DNA of 64,000 nt from Paralithodes platypus (taxonomy: Eukaryota > Arthropoda > Malacostraca > Decapoda > Lithodidae): contig CM064571.1 of NCBI GenBank assembly GCA_032716605.1, positions 17,787,862-17,851,861 of the forward strand, written 5' to 3'. How positions within the stretch are numbered: position 1 is the stretch's first letter; each line of letters opens with the position of its first letter. Under the pieces are notes generated by a model. The model did no database searches. It had not been told where the DNA came from and saw only the letters and a list, made by a program, of their open reading frames with translations. Positions 11,465 to 23,158 of the stretch are shown here, one piece after another. Made by a program: the position numbers and the translations under genes.

Positions 11465-12895
11465 CTAAGAAAGGGGGGGGATCTGCACGGCCCCCTCCGA
11501 GGAACCCCAGTCAGATGGGGGACATTGGGGGGAGCGGGGAGGAGCTGGTACCATGGAGTGCCTGGGAGACCTAGGAGAATGTACAATAGAAGCATAAGAC
11601 CTACTGGGCGCAGAGCCGGAGGCGGGACCCCCACCTGCAGTCGCCAACCGAGAAGAAGCATCACTGCACCCCAAGGCCTCCGCTTCACCCAGCGCCGACA
11701 GGGCACCAAATCCGTTATGAAGGGGCACCTGTGATAGAGAAGGAGCATTAGGACGAGGAGCACCACCCAGCGACTCCCCAAACTTACCATATTGAAGAGC
11801 ACCAGGAGAGGAACGCGGTGGCTGCTGTATCTCGTGAGACACCTGGCGCTCCCGACGATAAGTAAAAGGGAGTGCCCGCAGATCTCTGTTGATTTCCTCG
11901 GTCGGGGTACCTTCAGCCCTGCCGTCACGGTCTAATTTGAATGCGAGACGGTAAATCGGGCACATCATGTGACACCGGTCGATGGGGACCACCACATAGA
12001 TATCAGAGCTGGTCAAGAGCACAGGGGACGAACGTCCCAGGACGAAACTTGTGATTACCGCTGCACATGGAACACCTATACCCAGACTTACACGAGGTAG
12101 AACCGTGACCAAAGGCGTGACACCTAAAATACCTATAAACTGGGAATGTAAAAGGACTGACCCTGTACGAGACGCCCTCGTAGTCCACACGGCTGGGCAG
12201 GGGACCAGTGAAGCGTAGCCTAAGGGTCATAGATAATTTAGGCTGGTCCGGGGACGGGAACCTGGCTGGGAGTCTAACCACTTCAACAAGATGGCAAGGG
12301 GCAAGTGGACGGTCCGAGTTCGGACGTAGTATTTGTATATCAGAGGCAAGGGTACCCACCGCGATTCTGAGATCCACAGGGCCAATGACACCGAAGGAGT
12401 ACGTGCCTGAGCCTACCTCCCAATCTCTCAATCTCCGACACTTCACTGACCAGGGGCCCAAGGTGGTAAGAGCGTCCATAGGGGGATCGACTTTTCCCAG
12501 GTCTGCCTCCCTGAGCTGTAACTCCAGGGACACACCATTCCTTTAATCAAGGTTCTGTCCGCACTACGATACTTACCTAAAGGGGCACCAGCCAAGTACT
12601 CTGTGAACTTAGGGGGAACAGTGAAAACACGCTTACCTGAGGCCTCCTGGATAAGGAAAGTAGCATACGTGTCTCCTTTGTCCTCAGTGGTTGACGAGGA
12701 AGCCCTGTTAGCCTTGGCGTTCGCGGGAGAAATGCCGTCTTCCGAGTCATATGCGGTCTTTTCAGGCTGGAAGGGGAGTCCTCCATGGGCGTCTGCATCA
12801 CCAACACATCCGCGCCACCTGTAGCTATGGTAGGGCCAGACATCAGTCCCGCGCCCACAGGGCAGACGGAGACAGTCTGGAGACGTTACTGGCAC
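11465..12895 (-). pseudogene. LINE ORF1 with CCHC-type zinc knuckles, frameshifted
   Basis: Three overlapping minus-strand frames (12443-12895, 12003-12533, 11465-12190) together read as an ORF1. The middle part has a conserved globular segment (LRLRFTGPLPSRVDYEG) followed by CHAFGHGSTSC and CSMCSGNH, the paired knuckles of I/Jockey-type ORF1 proteins. The C-terminal part is Ser/Pro-rich. At least two frameshifts are needed. Confidence 0.7.
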
Positions 12896-13200
12896 GAGTA
12901 CAGCCGGCGAGAGGGAAGATCACACAAGAATAAGCACATCCACTCTCTCCAACAGCTGACGAGCGAGTCCGAGAAATAAATTCCCCTTTGCGCGTGAACC
13001 TGGACCTAGGATGGAGCTGGGATGAAACGCGTGCTGCCAACTCCAAGAATGAAAGCGCAATGAACACTGACCAGACCAGATGGCTGGAGTAAAGTAAGAA
13101 AGAAGAGCAATTGGACAGAGGAAGAACAAGCAGAGAAGTAAGAAGTACAGTAGAAGACTGAAAGTTCTCGGGCTCAACCTTAAGTTGCTTCAACGTAGTG

Positions 13201-13629
13201 CCCGGCCCTTTAAAGATCTCTAATGATACGTATACGTTCAGTTTAGTTCAGTTGGAATTCGGGAAGTCTAGCCTTAACGTCGGTACTTCCCTAAGAGGTT
13301 TTGTTATTTTTCTTTTTCTTTTTGTGACGTGCTCTATTTGTCTGCAAACATAAATATACAGTACTGTACTGTACAGTATCTCATTTTTCATCCCGTCTTC
13401 TTCAGTCTTGTTTCTTCTCTCTTCTTTCTTCAGTCTTGTTTCTTCTCTTCTTTCTTCTTATTTCAGTTCTTTCATTTTTTATTCTCTCGTCTCTCCACAT
13501 TTGATAAATTGTCTGTTTCACTCGATCGCTATTTTCTTTGTTGAACAAGAGGTGTCCGATGACTTGGTTTTCATTTTCAATATAAGGCTGTTGGAACCCT
13601 GGATCTTTTATTCAGTTTGCTTTATAAAA
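13201..13629. other. T/C-rich intergenic sequence
   Basis: Includes TTC-rich stretches (13380-13500) and the palindromic tract around 13360-13380 (CAGTACTGTACTGTACAG). Nothing else is recognised. Confidence 0.5.
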
Positions 13630-14025
13630 TTAACAGTGTAGTAGAAAATGTTTTAGGTCTTCTGTTCCTTCTTTACATAGATCACATTGTGTCTCTCCAC
13701 CTACATGCCTATTTCTTTCTTTTAGATTTAAGTTATTTGTCCTACATCTGTAAAATATTACCGATGCCTGTGTGTTGTCATAAATATCTTCCTCGCTCCT
13801 AATCTCCTTTTTATACCTTCTGTACACTTCTAGGCTACTCTTCTCTCCCAACTCCTCTCGCCATCTTCCCGAATCCCATTCCAGAACTCTTTTTCTAATG
13901 TTATCATTCTTAATATTTGCTAAATTTGTTTCTCCTAACTTCAAATTTCCTACATACTTTCGAATTTCTACAGTCCAGGGATCTTTACTATTTCTAAGTT
14001 TTTCCTCTGTGATTCTTCTTAGCAA
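13630..14025 (-). pseudogene. LINE reverse-transcriptase C-terminal fragment
   Basis: The 131-residue minus-strand frame contains WREELGEKSSLEVYRRYK, FYRCRTNNLNLKERNRH and CDLCKEGTEDLKHFLLHC, a Cys/His motif near the end of some LINE RT proteins. An upstream part of probably the same element lies at 15411-15905, separated by other repeats. Confidence 0.7.
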
Positions 14026-14308
14026 TTCATTACTTTCCTCTCCTACTCACAGGCTGTTCAGTTCATTTATCTGCGGGGGGAAGCATAGGCCTTTACAATG
14101 GCGCCTCCCTTTTTTTCTTTCTTTAGTTATCTTCTTTGTGTCGTGCTTTTTTCACTTCATTAGAACCATTTAAAACATTTTCTGTGTTCTTTCTAGCTAC
14201 AGCTGCATTGTTCCTATATATTTGTCTCTTCCTCCAAAACCTGTATATGATATTTTTAGTCCTATGGATATTATTATTTCTGAATAAGAGTTCACCTATT
14301 AGCCTCTG

Positions 14309-14560
14309 AAGTGCGCATGGCGGGTATGAGACACCACACTCCTGTGCTGACGTATTTGAGCTGTTCCCATCACTAACATCGTTATTTTACCATAAATAGC
14401 ATTAATACTTATCCATATGCGCCTATTATAGGTTGATTATAAAGGTATTAACCTGTTACAACAATAAAAAAGTGGAAACAGCGTTTGGATGGTCAAAATC
14501 GGCGATAAAGGCCGGGAGTTACATAATGTATGGCTGAGGCAACCTCCTTTCCCACCACTT
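14309..14560. repeat. interspersed repeat R1, copy 2
   Basis: Diverged second copy of the block at 10192-10500, in the same orientation. It separates two pieces of a LINE. Both copies share the central TAAATA.CATTAATACTTAT segment. Confidence 0.65.
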
Positions 14561-14785
14561 TTCCCCACGTCTGGAGAGAGACTGTCGATCGATACTCTCT
14601 CTCTCTCTCTTGCACTCGCTTGCTAACAGTGATGACAATGCCCTGCTTGCAACTCGCTAATGTTAGCACGAAAATATACCACAGAATAAGGGAATAACAG
14701 GGAAAATAGGTGATAACTGAAGGAGGGGAGGAAAGTGGGGAAGGAGGGGAGGTGGAGGAGTGATATTTGGCATGGCCCAGGGGCA

Positions 14786-14946
14786 ATAAAAAAAAAAAAA
14801 TAAAAAAAAAAAAAAAAAAAAAAAATAATAATAATAATAATAATAATTGGGTGTTATAAATCGATGTTTTTTTCCCTTACTCTTAAGAGTCTTCCCGCAG
14901 TCCGCCGGGGGAACTCTTAAGAGTCTTCCCGTAGTTCCCGGGTTAA

Positions 14947-14997
<51 letters not shown>

Positions 14998-14998
14998 T
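14786..14998. repeat. A-rich, (TAA)n and (TA)n simple repeats
   Basis: A-tract at 14788-14824, (TAA)n at about 14825-14846 and (TA)n at 14948-14994. Between them a near-duplicated CTTAAGAGTCTTCCCG motif (about 14882 and 14916) is present. Confidence 0.8.
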
Positions 14999-15410
14999 CT
15001 ATATATGGTTGGAGTAATGGTTCTGCAGATCTTTCTTCTACATAAGATGGACACCACAAAATAAAATTATTTTCACATATCACACTCAGTGTTCCCATCT
15101 CTAAATCTGTTTCTATCATTTAAATCTAGATTATTCGTCCTTGCCTTGTAGAGAATCACTGATGCTGGTTTAACGTCATATATATAGTCTTCCTTTATTT
15201 GTTTTCCAGTTCCTATAGATACTCAAACTTGATTTATTATTTATTCCTTCTAGCCACAATGTTTATTCACAATTTTCTTTATTTCATCTTTATTAATTCT
15301 TATTAATTCACTGTATTTTATGTTGAGGTCTCTCAGGTGCTGTATTGTTGTTTTTAACCATTTATCTGTTTTTTGTTTTGTTTTTTGTCATCGATGATTC
15401 GCTTCAATAG

Positions 15411-15905
15411 TTAATTTCCTCTGCTCTCTTCTATGTACTTAACGTACATAACCTGGCCCTCCATTATTCTAGGTAGCATTGATGATGCACCTATCTCCCC
15501 TCTTAGAGTCTCTGTTTGAGCATAGTTGGGTGCTCCTAAGATTTGTCGGTACACCTTATTTTCCATTCTTTGTAGTTGTTCTATTTCTGTTTTATTATAT
15601 CCTAGTACGCTGGCACCATAGAGTATAGAAGGCAAGGCCACGCTCTTCCAGGAGGTTTTTCCTATGATAATCTTATGACAACTTTGTGCTATTACTGGGT
15701 AGGTTAGGTTTGCCAGCTGTCTAGCCTTGTAATTTCGATTTATATTTTCTTATCGTTTTTTAGCTGGGTTTCAGTTTTATCTTTTGTATAAATGTTTGCA
15801 ACTAGGTCGATTACATTTGGATGGATATTATAGTTTTTCATGTTTTTAATTAGGTAGCTTCTCTTAACGGAGTCGTATGCCTTGCTGAAAGCGATAGATG
15901 TTACA
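15411..15905 (-). pseudogene. LINE reverse-transcriptase palm-to-thumb fragment
   Basis: At about 15780-15905 the minus strand reads IAFSKAYDSVKR...YLIKNMK, equivalent to the conserved AF(D/S)K(A)(F/Y)DSV motif of LINE RTs. At 15411-15641 it reads LPSILYGASVLGYNKTEIEQLQRMENK and ILGAPNYAQTETLRGEIGASS, the thumb. Stops and frame changes separate them, and the catalytic ADD box was not seen. Confidence 0.65.
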
Positions 15906-16854
15906 ATTAATTATTTTCGATTATGGCGGGAACACTCAACATGGGAGGTGGCTGAATCTGTGATCTTTTGTATGTGAGAAACTCTTAAAAATTGTACCAA
16001 TGATTTCAGCTCAACATTTGACTTCACCACTGTCTGGTCAAGGGACTGCGATGTTTAAATGAACAGAACACGATACTTTCATTAAGAAATGGGCGTCAGA
16101 AGCTAGCTCCCTTAACTCTAGAAGATTAAGCCATAGTCCATGCATTACGAGTTAACCAGAATTACTGACCTTTAACCTCTGTCACTCAAAATGGGCTGTA
16201 ATTTGCCACACCTATTACCTTACTGGCCCTTCCCACCTAGTAGTAATATTAACTCGATTACTGTAGTTTTTGAGGTACAGAGGTTAGTGGGTATGATTTT
16301 TGGCCTATTTATAATATAATGAACAAGGTATAAATCCTTCATCCCCAGAGATTCTTGCTAAACTGGATAAAATTGTTTAATAAAGTAAAAATAGCCAGAA
16401 TGAAAACACTAAATTATTTCGTCATTGTATACTAAAGGGGTGTAGAACATACGTGAATAATATAAAGAAAGGATATTCACATATAAGGATATATTTATTA
16501 TGTATATTTCATCATTCAACATTAATGCCCATAATAGTGTTTGATAAAAAAATTATTGACTCAAAATTCACATTGTAGAATAATCTTATTCCTTAAAATA
16601 CACAGCTTACAGATAACTTAACATTCTTAAATAATACTTACGTCTATCATTACCACGAGTCTAGAAATCTAACTAAAAAAAAATAAAACAAAAATAAAAT
16701 GTGCAATGGAGGTATTACCATTTGGCAAGAGTCAAACAGTAAATATGTGTGAATATTTGCAGACCGTTTGTTTCTGCTCACCCTGTGGAGTGGTCTATAA
16801 CCATATCTCTGCAGGTGTATGGTATTGACAGATGTGGGTAGAGCTACAGGTGTG
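15906..16854. other. intergenic, nothing recognised
   Basis: AT-rich sequence with no supported frame. Words such as ATTTGGCAAGAGTCAAACAG and GTGTGAATATTTGCAG (16720-16760) recur in diverged form near 27110-27150 and 53260-53290, hinting at an old interspersed repeat. Confidence 0.4.
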
Positions 16855-17058
16855 TTAACCCCTTTAGCACCATGACGTTTGTTTACCTTTGATTCTGGCT
16901 AAAACTAGACGATTTTATGCAGTTTATGAAGGACCTATGTTATTCAGAGGGTTTACTGAGATTGGATGTACCTTTTTGAGTACTAGAGATAGAGTGCAAG
17001 CTGAAGAAAATCGTCTAATGGTAACCAGAATAAGATGAAAGGGAGCTGAAGGGGTTAA
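16855..17058. mobile_element. M1 MITE (TTAA-CCC...GGG-TTAA)
   Basis: Begins TTAACCCCTTTAGCACCATG and ends GAGCTGAAGGGGTTAA. The paired interior motifs are CTAGACGATTTTATGCAG and its complement-like AAAATCGTCTAATGGTAACC. A TTAA edge with CCC/GGG termini is the form expected of piggyBac-derived non-autonomous elements. It lies just downstream of the gene at 17347-22755. Confidence 0.75.
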
Positions 17059-17218
17059 ATTATTTATTGCAGGTGTATTACATGAATTGGCGTATAAGGC
17101 CTGAGAAATTTATCTACTATACCTACTGCCGGACTCCTTACTCCCCTTTATGAGGGTGGCCATACACAAAACGCCCCCAAGCGGACCTATCCCTTGTGAG
17201 AAGGACAACCTACGCCAG

Positions 17219-17224
17219 TTTATT
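17219..17224 (-). terminator. candidate polyadenylation signal of the 17347-22755 gene
   Basis: AATAAA on the minus strand, 123 bp beyond the stop codon. A second AATAAA lies at 17063-17068. Position is plausible; no transcript evidence is available. Confidence 0.4.
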
Positions 17225-17346
17225 CAAGGACTTACAGGATCTACCACTCAATTCAAATTCCGTCCGATTCCGAGGGGCTCTATGTAACTGACATGTAAGG
17301 GCAATACATAGCTATAGAAAAATATATTACAGCAGACGTGAGAATC

Positions 17347-17506
17347 TTATGATCTCGACCCTGAAGATGTGTGGTGATGACAGGTGTGGGCCAGGCTGCA
17401 GGTGTGGTGGGGTGACAGGTGTGGGCCAGACAGCCAGAGGGGCCTCAGAACCCCCAGAAGGGTGAAGGCATCCGTGGGGGGCTGGGTCATCCACGATACT
17501 CCAGTG
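17347..17506 (-). CDS. last exon of large secreted/membrane protein gene
   Basis: This exon follows an acceptor with a pyrimidine tract (CCCTATCCTTGTAG) ending at 17507. The upstream exon ends in phase 2 (AG), and AG plus the first base here (C) makes a Ser codon. The frame then stays open for 52 residues to a TAA at 17347-17349. The peptide is Pro/His-rich with two Cys (WMTQPPTDAFTLLG, HHTCSLAHTCHHH). The intron is 270 bp, GT-AG, with (TG)n and (GA)n tracts. Phase match, strong acceptor and an open frame together support the exon; I do not recognise a domain in it. Confidence 0.75.
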
Positions 17507-17776
17507 CTACAAGGATAGGGAGAGAGAGAGGTTAGTGTTGTGTGTGTGTGTGTGTGTGTGAGGGAGAGAGAGTATGTGTGCGTGTGTGTGTGAGCTCTAT
17601 GTTCTTTTAGTCTGACAGCTTTTAAAAACATCAACCTTACCCTGCGGCCTATGCTTCATATATATTGTAATTTAATAATAGGCATTTTTGACAATGCTGA
17701 TAGCATTATTATTTGTTTCATGAATCATCACCAAGTTAGTTTATTTATCATTATACGAAATACAGCAGGCATTTAC

Positions 17777-20700
17777 CTAAGGATTGGAAAAAGGAAGGCC
17801 GAGAGTCCTCCAAGACGATCACTGTAGGTATTAAGATCACACACAGGTCGCTGAAGACACGACTCTCCTGGAGGCAAAGAATCGTATCCTGATAGAGGAG
17901 AATCTTGTGGAAGAAATGAATCGTAACTAAATGGAGAAGATTCTTGTCGTAGAGATGCAGAGTTGCGTTCTGAAGGGGGAGCATTGCGGGAGACTTGGAC
18001 GACGACCATGTTGATGAGGGTGGCTGATATCCGAGCCAAGTCGTTTACTTCGGATAGTAGCTGGCTCATGCTGAATTCTGGGGAGCCGAATGAATGTGGA
18101 GGAGAAAACAACGAGGAAGAGGATGATTGATCAGGATAAGAGGTACGTTCATAAAGTGAGTCTAGGAAGGATTTGGTAGTGAAATGGCTAGGATTAGGTG
18201 AATGATAAACTGCACTTGAGAAGGAGGGATGCTTAGGATCGGAAAAGTTGCTGAAGAATGAAGTTGAGGAGGAAAGGGGAGATTGGGAAGAAATTGGCTT
18301 GGTGGGATATGAAGAGACATTGTAGGATGGATTGAAATACATCGAATTGGAGGTCGAAGATGAGAGGGAATGCCGAGGGTAGGGGACTACTTCGTGTGGT
18401 GGGGTATCGGGAAAGGGGGTGGGCATTGCAGTAGTTGGAGTAGTGTAAAATGCCATACGATTAGAAGATGTAGGGTATAAAGGAGTTGAAAAGGTAGACA
18501 AGGAGGGAGAAGAAAATGTAGACAAAGAAGAAGGGGAGGAGGGTGAATCAAATGATGGCGAGGAGGGTACATAGGAAGACCGTCGACTAAGATAGGATGA
18601 AGCGTGTAGGGATGGAAGATATTGGGAAGGAACTTCTTTCGGTAATGACGAATAGTAAGATGAAGGATTGTTAGAGGAAGATACAAGGAAGTAGGATGGA
18701 GAGGAATATGAAGGTGAGTGAGAATGATCTGTAGAAGAAGATTTAGAAACCTCTAGAAAATAAGAAGGGGTCTCAGAAACATCAAATTCAGTTGGATGAG
18801 GGGCAGAACGCTCAGTAGATGAAGGCATAGAGGAAGGAGAGGTAGACGTAGAAGGAGGTATAGGGGTGAAGTCAGTCTCATCATCAACTTCACCTTCTTC
18901 CAACCATAAAACCTTTCTTAAGATATCAATGCTATTTTCTCCATACTCTTCTTTAGATCCGATTATCTGTGACAGCAGGTCTAGTGAGGAGAAGTTGAAT
19001 TGTTCATCCGTCCATCGTTCAATCGACTCTTGAACATCCATAGCCAGTTCATAAATAGTCTGGAACTGTTCATTATTCTTCAGGGAGTCAACAAGTCGCT
19101 CAGTTTTCCTCAGCAGACCAATGGTAACGGTTGAATTGGAGAGCGACGACAACATGAGAGAGATCCGAACGTGCAAAAATGCGGAGAAGGCAATGATGGC
19201 CAAAACCGTCAGGATTTTTTCATAGTAATCCCCTGGGAGGATGCTGGTATAGAAATTGGTTAAAGAGCTCATGGCTGTGTTGTAGGAAGTCTCCATGTTG
19301 TTCTGAAAAGGGCCAACTAGATTGTTCCACTTGCTATTCATGCTCCTTATGTTCTTGTTGAACATTGTGCTGTAATCGCCTTTTGTAAACTGATCTTTCA
19401 AATCTTGAATTCCTCCTGTTTGGAATAGATTGTTTAAACCTTTGGTCATTTGTCCCCTTAGACCCTGCAGACTTCCCTTGGGAAATATTCCCTGTAGGCT
19501 TGCTATTCCCTTATCGAATTGCCCTTTGATAGAGTCAAATGTTCCTTTACTAAAGATATTAGATAGACCACCAAATCCTCCTTTGTTTTTGTTTCCCATC
19601 TGGCCACCTCCCTTCCCTCTGGTCCCTTGGTTACCATACATGGAATAAGTGGAGGTTGCTGGGCTGCCGTAGCCTGCCATGTTTCCGGCATAACTGGAGG
19701 TCCCAGAATTTGCGGCGTTCCCATATCCTGGCACGTTTTGATTAGGACCTCCATTGCTGGCATAGCTAGATCCACCCGAGTTGACACCAGTGCCTTGGTT
19801 TACAGTATTTCCAGGCACACCAATGTTGTTGCTGTAACCTGAACCTGCTGAATTCACACCACTGCCATGGCCTCTGATGCTTTGAGAAGGGCCTCCATTG
19901 GTGGAATAACTGGAAATTGCTGGATTTCCAATATTGCTAGTACTGGCCATGTTTCCAGTTGAGAACCTGGTTTGTTCATTGCCCGAAGTAATGAAGAAGC
20001 CCTCATTGCCCTGTGAATTTAAGTTGTTGGTATTAATTCCAGTATTTCTGACTCCTCCTTGTCCTGCTAATACAGAAACATCATTAATACTAGTCTGACC
20101 CACGTTACTGTTGCGATCATTGGCGGGATCGGAGAAATTAAATTGTTGTGCATTTTGTGAGTTTGGACGTTCAGGTTGTACGGTGAAAATTATGGGATTA
20201 CCTGGTTTTATATTATTGGGTTGTGGGCTCTGTGGCTGTGAATGCTGAGGTGTTACAGGCTGTGGTAGCATATTCTGAGGTATTGGACGAGCAGGGTTCA
20301 AGTTTTGTGATAATGTGGGGCTTGTTTGTATATTATGAGAGGGTGTTTGCTGTGATATTGAGCCCTGATTATTTTGTTGTGTATTGCTTGGTTGATTATT
20401 GGACTGTGGAACATTTTGCTGTACCACTCCAATTTGCTGGTTTCCTAATTGTATTCCTCCATCAGGTCGCTGTTGTATTCTTAGGATGACCCTTTTCACC
20501 TCATCCGAACTGGCTTGAGTCTGGACATTCGGATTAGCAGGGTTAGAATGAAGCCTGATCACTACTCTTGGCTTCTCTGAATCATTCATGTCGCCTTGGC
20601 TCACCTGCACCACATTCTTTAAATTGATCATCTCATTAAGCCCTGCAAGTGTTATTATTTCACTCCCATCATTAATTTCCGAGTTTATTGAATCAACTGG

Positions 20701-22755
20701 ATTTGCTTCAGTGGGGAATCGAATGCGTCCGGTAAGCTTTGGTCTACCCACTGGTTCCCCATCCACCGAATCAAACACTCTTATAACAGGATGGTTACTT
20801 GTGGCCCCCCCAGAGAGAACGGAAGCTGGGTCAAAATTAGGGCCCCCTCGTACACCATGGCCCCCCAGAACTTGAGGCCACTGAGGAGTATGGCCAGTTA
20901 GGGTGTAGAATGGCCCGTTCGGTCCTGAAGCAAGTATGAATGGCGTATTTTGTGCTGGTAATTGAGTATTACTTTGGGTGTTGAAAGTGGCTTGATTAAC
21001 TGTTGGAATTGACACGACATCTAACTCGGAATTCATCATACCATCGTACATTCTCAACTTATCTATTGATGAGACTACATTTTTTGGCTCGGGTGGCGGG
21101 ACGTACAATCCCATGAGCTCGTTGACATCTGCGTCAACAATGTCCATGGGTACTTCGTCCTGTGCGTTAATGTGATGCTGCCACAAGTCCTTAAGAGTGT
21201 CGGAGCTGAGGAAGAAGTAGGAGTCTGACGGTGGCTGAAGTATGTTGACTGCTGGTGAGGACGGAACAGCTAGTGCCTCGACTTGTGGATTGACCCTCTT
21301 CAAGCCGATATGTCTTTCACTCAGGTATGCTCCTTGTCTGTTTGCAAAAGTATTTAAAGATTCCAGTGTATCTTTATTTCTTACATTCCCTTTCATATTA
21401 CTAAGTATTTCTTCATCGTGTCTTCTTTCCCATATCTTTAAAATGTCATCAAGATCAGATGATTTTTCGAGGTTGGAAGGAAATGTCACTGTGTTAGCTT
21501 CTTCGGCACTTGCAGATTCTGTAGCCTCTAAGACTTCAAGGGGGGTGTATGGTGTTGAAGAATAAGGGAGAGTTTTATCAATATTACCCTTTTCTTGGTT
21601 CTGATCAGATTTATTTCCGTTTTTTAAAAGAGGATGTCGTGTCACTTCTGTGTTCCAATTTTCTGTATAATTTTGAAGTTGTATTATACTTTCCCCTTTT
21701 ACATTCTCATTTATCTGGTCATGTACTTGTGTTGTTTCCTCTCCTGTCCCAGTTTCTTCCTTTTGGCCGCTTCTCTGCATTTGTTCATCACTTTCATGCA
21801 TTATTTTTACAGATTCCTCTTGTTTGTCTAGTGCCATCTTCTCCACATCCTCCTCTGCTGTCTCCTTTATTCTCTCCTCTACTTCACTTTCCTTCTCTTG
21901 TGTTGTTTTTTCTCTCTCTTCTTCTTCTTCTTCCCCAGGTTTCAATACTTCCGCAAACTCACTGGTAACATTACCAACTACAAGACCAACCTTCACCTTC
22001 GTTATGAAAGAATTGGCCAAGGATTTGTTGACACCATAAGTATCAGGTCTGCCCAGTCGCTCGATATCGGATGAAAATGGATTAAACGTGTCGTTTGGCC
22101 TCTCTATGTCACTGTGCTCTTGCTGCCCTGATTCTATTCCTTCCATAATTTTGGACAGCTCAGGTTCCTCAGTTATCCCGTGTTCGTATAATTGAATTCC
22201 TTCCATTTGGTTGAGTTTAGTTGCTCCTTGTGATCGAGTTGTGGAAGATCTTTGTGTTCCAGTCTCAAATTCTTCTCGCCTTACACTAGACTCTCCCAAT
22301 TGCTCTGTATCAAACGCTTCTGGTTGTTCCAATCCAGAATTGCTTGGTGTCCCTTTTTCCGACACAATCAATTGCCACTTATCAAGATTTTCCGACTGCC
22401 TTATTTCCGATTCGTTATAATCCCTTGGTCTCACTTCTTCGGTTTCTACTAATTGCCACACATTGAATGAATCTGAGTGATTCTGATTGGGCGTTTCTGT
22501 ATGCCCCATATCGAACATTTCCGTTTGTTCTGCATCGACCTCTTTGTGGCGCTCAGTATCGGAAAACCTAGGTCTTCCTGTTTCCGACGCAATTAAATGC
22601 CATATACTCGTAGCTTCTGTTGGCATTTCCAGCGTTGTGCCTTCCCATGAATCAGCTGCGTAGGATTTAGAACATGAAGCACCAGAAATAAGGAACACTA
22701 AACACAGCACTGAACACAACTTGTCTGGACATATAATGTTACACATTAAGGACAT
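17777..22755 (-). CDS. large secreted or single-pass membrane protein, main exon
   Basis: A single 4,979-bp exon encodes 1,659 codons plus two bases. The ATG at 22755 (context CAAGATG) starts a Cys-containing hydrophobic signal peptide, probably cleaved within residues 25-34. Acidic repeats follow, with a Glu/Lys-rich stretch at about 275-325, a Gln/Asn-rich prion-like region at about 760-880, and Gly/Ser/Asn-rich repeats at about 960-1060. Next come short amphipathic repeats carrying FxKG (about 1066-1130) and one hydrophobic segment (KILTVLAIIAFSAFLHV, about 1172-1190). The C-terminal 400 residues are largely Ser/Pro/Tyr-rich, then CLQRPVCDL. The apparent stop TAA overlaps the donor CTTAG|GTAAAT, so the frame is spliced, not terminated; the full product is about 1,712 residues. 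No enzymatic domain seen. Function unknown; structural cuticle or matrix protein is conceivable. Confidence 0.8.
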
Positions 22756-23158
22756 CTTGAAGGCACCTTTTATTTATTAGTATTAATTTTAAATTTTCAC
22801 ATGGGGTTTTAGTTCTATATTTTGAATATTTGTTCTAGCATGGAAGCATTTTCATAGTTGATGCTTTTGCTTAATATTTCTTATTTCAGTAGGTTTTTCC
22901 AGTCATTTCTCTGTATGCAAATGTAATGAAAATGAATGTGAGATGGTTTGTCGTTTTCAATAACATTTCTTGATACAATTTCAGCTATAAAAGTGTTCAA
23001 TTATCTTTGATTATTACAAAGAATAATTAAGTATTTTATGTCGATTAGATATGTCAAACAACTATACGTGCTCACCACCTCCACTGCTTTGTTTGTACTT
23101 TCACACCAATTATTTCACCTTTTTCTTAAGATTTTCTGTGAACATATTACTTTGTGTT
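22756..23158. other. upstream region of the 17347-22755 gene
   Basis: AT-rich leader and presumed promoter side. No TATA box I would commit to. Nothing else is recognised. Confidence 0.4.

Larger units (their letters stand above)
8775..13200 (-). mobile_element. I/Nimb-like LINE remnant, minus strand, polymerase core missing
   Basis: Reading on the minus strand from 13200 the parts are: an ORF1 remnant with paired zinc knuckles (about 12895-11465), an APE-type endonuclease (11232-10498), an unrelated 308-bp repeat (10192-10500), the thumb/linker of the reverse transcriptase (10178-9576) and an RNase H domain with a terminal Cys-rich motif (9579-8775). RNase H after RT is characteristic of the I superfamily. 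The RT fingers and palm, normally about 1.5 kb between endonuclease and thumb, are absent. Confidence 0.8.

Noticed and set aside
17347..17634. The 95-residue frame as a gene on its own
   Set aside because: Its first half is (CA)n microsatellite read as His-Thr. Only the part after the acceptor at 17507 is coding, as the last exon of the large gene.
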